The notes under the pieces were generated by a model that worked only from the letters and a program-made list of their open reading frames with translations, searched no databases and was not told where the DNA came from. A program made the position numbers and the translations under genes. From Cristatella mucedo (taxonomy: Eukaryota; Bryozoa; Phylactolaemata; Cristatellidae), in NCBI GenBank assembly GCA_009760855.2, contig WPIO01000622.1, positions 1 to 17,549 of the forward strand: a stretch of DNA of 17,549 nt, written 5' to 3'. The first letter of the stretch is position 1, and each line of letters opens with the position of its first letter. Below are positions 17,341 through 17,549 of the stretch, one piece after another.

Positions 17341-17549
17341 TTTCGCACGAGTTCTCAGCAGATCACGAAACATCTCGAAACTTCAAAACTGCTCGTCAGA
17401 GCGTGCGCTGGTAGGCAGCAAAATGCTGTACCTTGTTTCATGCATTTAGCAGTTAAATAACTTATTTTGCAAGAGTTCACAGCAGATCACAGAATATCTA
17501 GAAACTTCAAATCTGTTCGTCGGAGCGTGCTGTAGCTGGCAGCAGAGTG
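17341..17549 (+). repeat. Terminal monomers matching 13530-13738
   Basis: GAGTTCTCAGCAGATCACG, CGTCAGAGCGTGCGCTGG and GCAAAATGCTGTACC occur here and at 13533-13620, at a constant offset of 3813 bp, and nowhere else in the window. The following monomer is similar but not identical (TTTAGCAGTTAAATAAC against TTTCGCAGGTAAATAAC). The array runs off the right edge without any unique sequence. Confidence 0.8.

Larger units (their letters stand above)
1..17549 (+). repeat. Satellite DNA array, ~124 bp monomer with higher-order structure
   Basis: The entire window consists of head-to-tail copies of one monomer. The landmark GAAACTTCAAATCTG (or a close variant) falls at 94, 218, 339, 463, 589, 723, 852, 976, 1100, 1224, 1472, 1595, 1719 and so on to 17500, nearly always 123-125 bp apart. 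All monomers lie in the same orientation. Other constant parts are TTCGCACGAGTTCGCAGCAG upstream of the landmark and GCTGGCAGCAGAGTGCTGCA downstream. Many monomers carry TCTAGA just before the landmark, so XbaI should give a partial 124-bp ladder. Individual monomers differ at many diagnostic sites, but whole ~3.7-kb groups are nearly identical, which defines a higher-order repeat. No unique sequence is present anywhere. The family is not one I recognise. Confidence 0.97.

Noticed and set aside
1-17549. CRISPR array
   Set aside because: The repeats are 124 bp, contiguous and mutually variable, without short identical repeats separated by unique spacers, and no cas genes are present.
1-17549. 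Species assignment from the monomer
   Set aside because: I do not recognise the family, and nothing besides the satellite is present to identify a lineage. A database search with the monomer would be needed.

Overview
The whole window is tandemly repeated satellite DNA. I found no protein-coding gene, RNA gene, transposon or CRISPR array in it. The basic monomer is about 124 bp and occurs roughly 140 times head to tail on one strand. Its most constant landmark is GAAACTTCAAATCTG, which recurs every 123-125 bp from end to end. Open frames on both strands only reflect the repeat: 124 is not a multiple of 3, so the same peptide strings reappear in every frame. A long satellite with a higher-order period and no genes points to a eukaryotic chromosome, of the pericentromeric, centromeric or subtelomeric kind. 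I do not recognise the family and cannot name the species.

Above the monomer is a higher-order repeat (HOR) of 31 distinguishable monomers, numbered m0-m30 here, with a period of about 3.7-3.85 kb. Layout: 1-1184 is an irregular mosaic flank. HOR copy 1 is 1185-5012 (31 monomers), copy 2 is 5013-8735 (30 monomers, m15 lost), and copy 3 is 8736 to about 12480. Next come a decayed, deletion-rich junction at about 12565-12850, a partial block m26-m29 (12851-13400), mosaic monomers (13400-14050), and a recombinant block (14051-14630). A long m17-m30 block follows at 14631-16170 and contains the only ambiguous base, N at 14848. The remainder, 16171-17549, resembles m3-m11 and ends in monomers that match 13533 onward at an offset of 3813 bp.

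The HOR is itself built from older sub-blocks. A four-monomer motif appears as m3-m6, m12-m15 and m26-m29, and the longer run m0-m6 parallels m22-m29. Several crossover products can be read directly, including an exact one-monomer deletion in copy 2 and a hybrid m5/m14 monomer at about 14274-14312. Each monomer carries helically spaced TTCGCA boxes and two short dyads. A minority class (m1, m23, m25) replaces one of these dyads with an A/T-rich segment. The sequence therefore supports a locus whose content is repeat architecture. Any chromosomal role, such as kinetochore or heterochromatin seeding, is inference.
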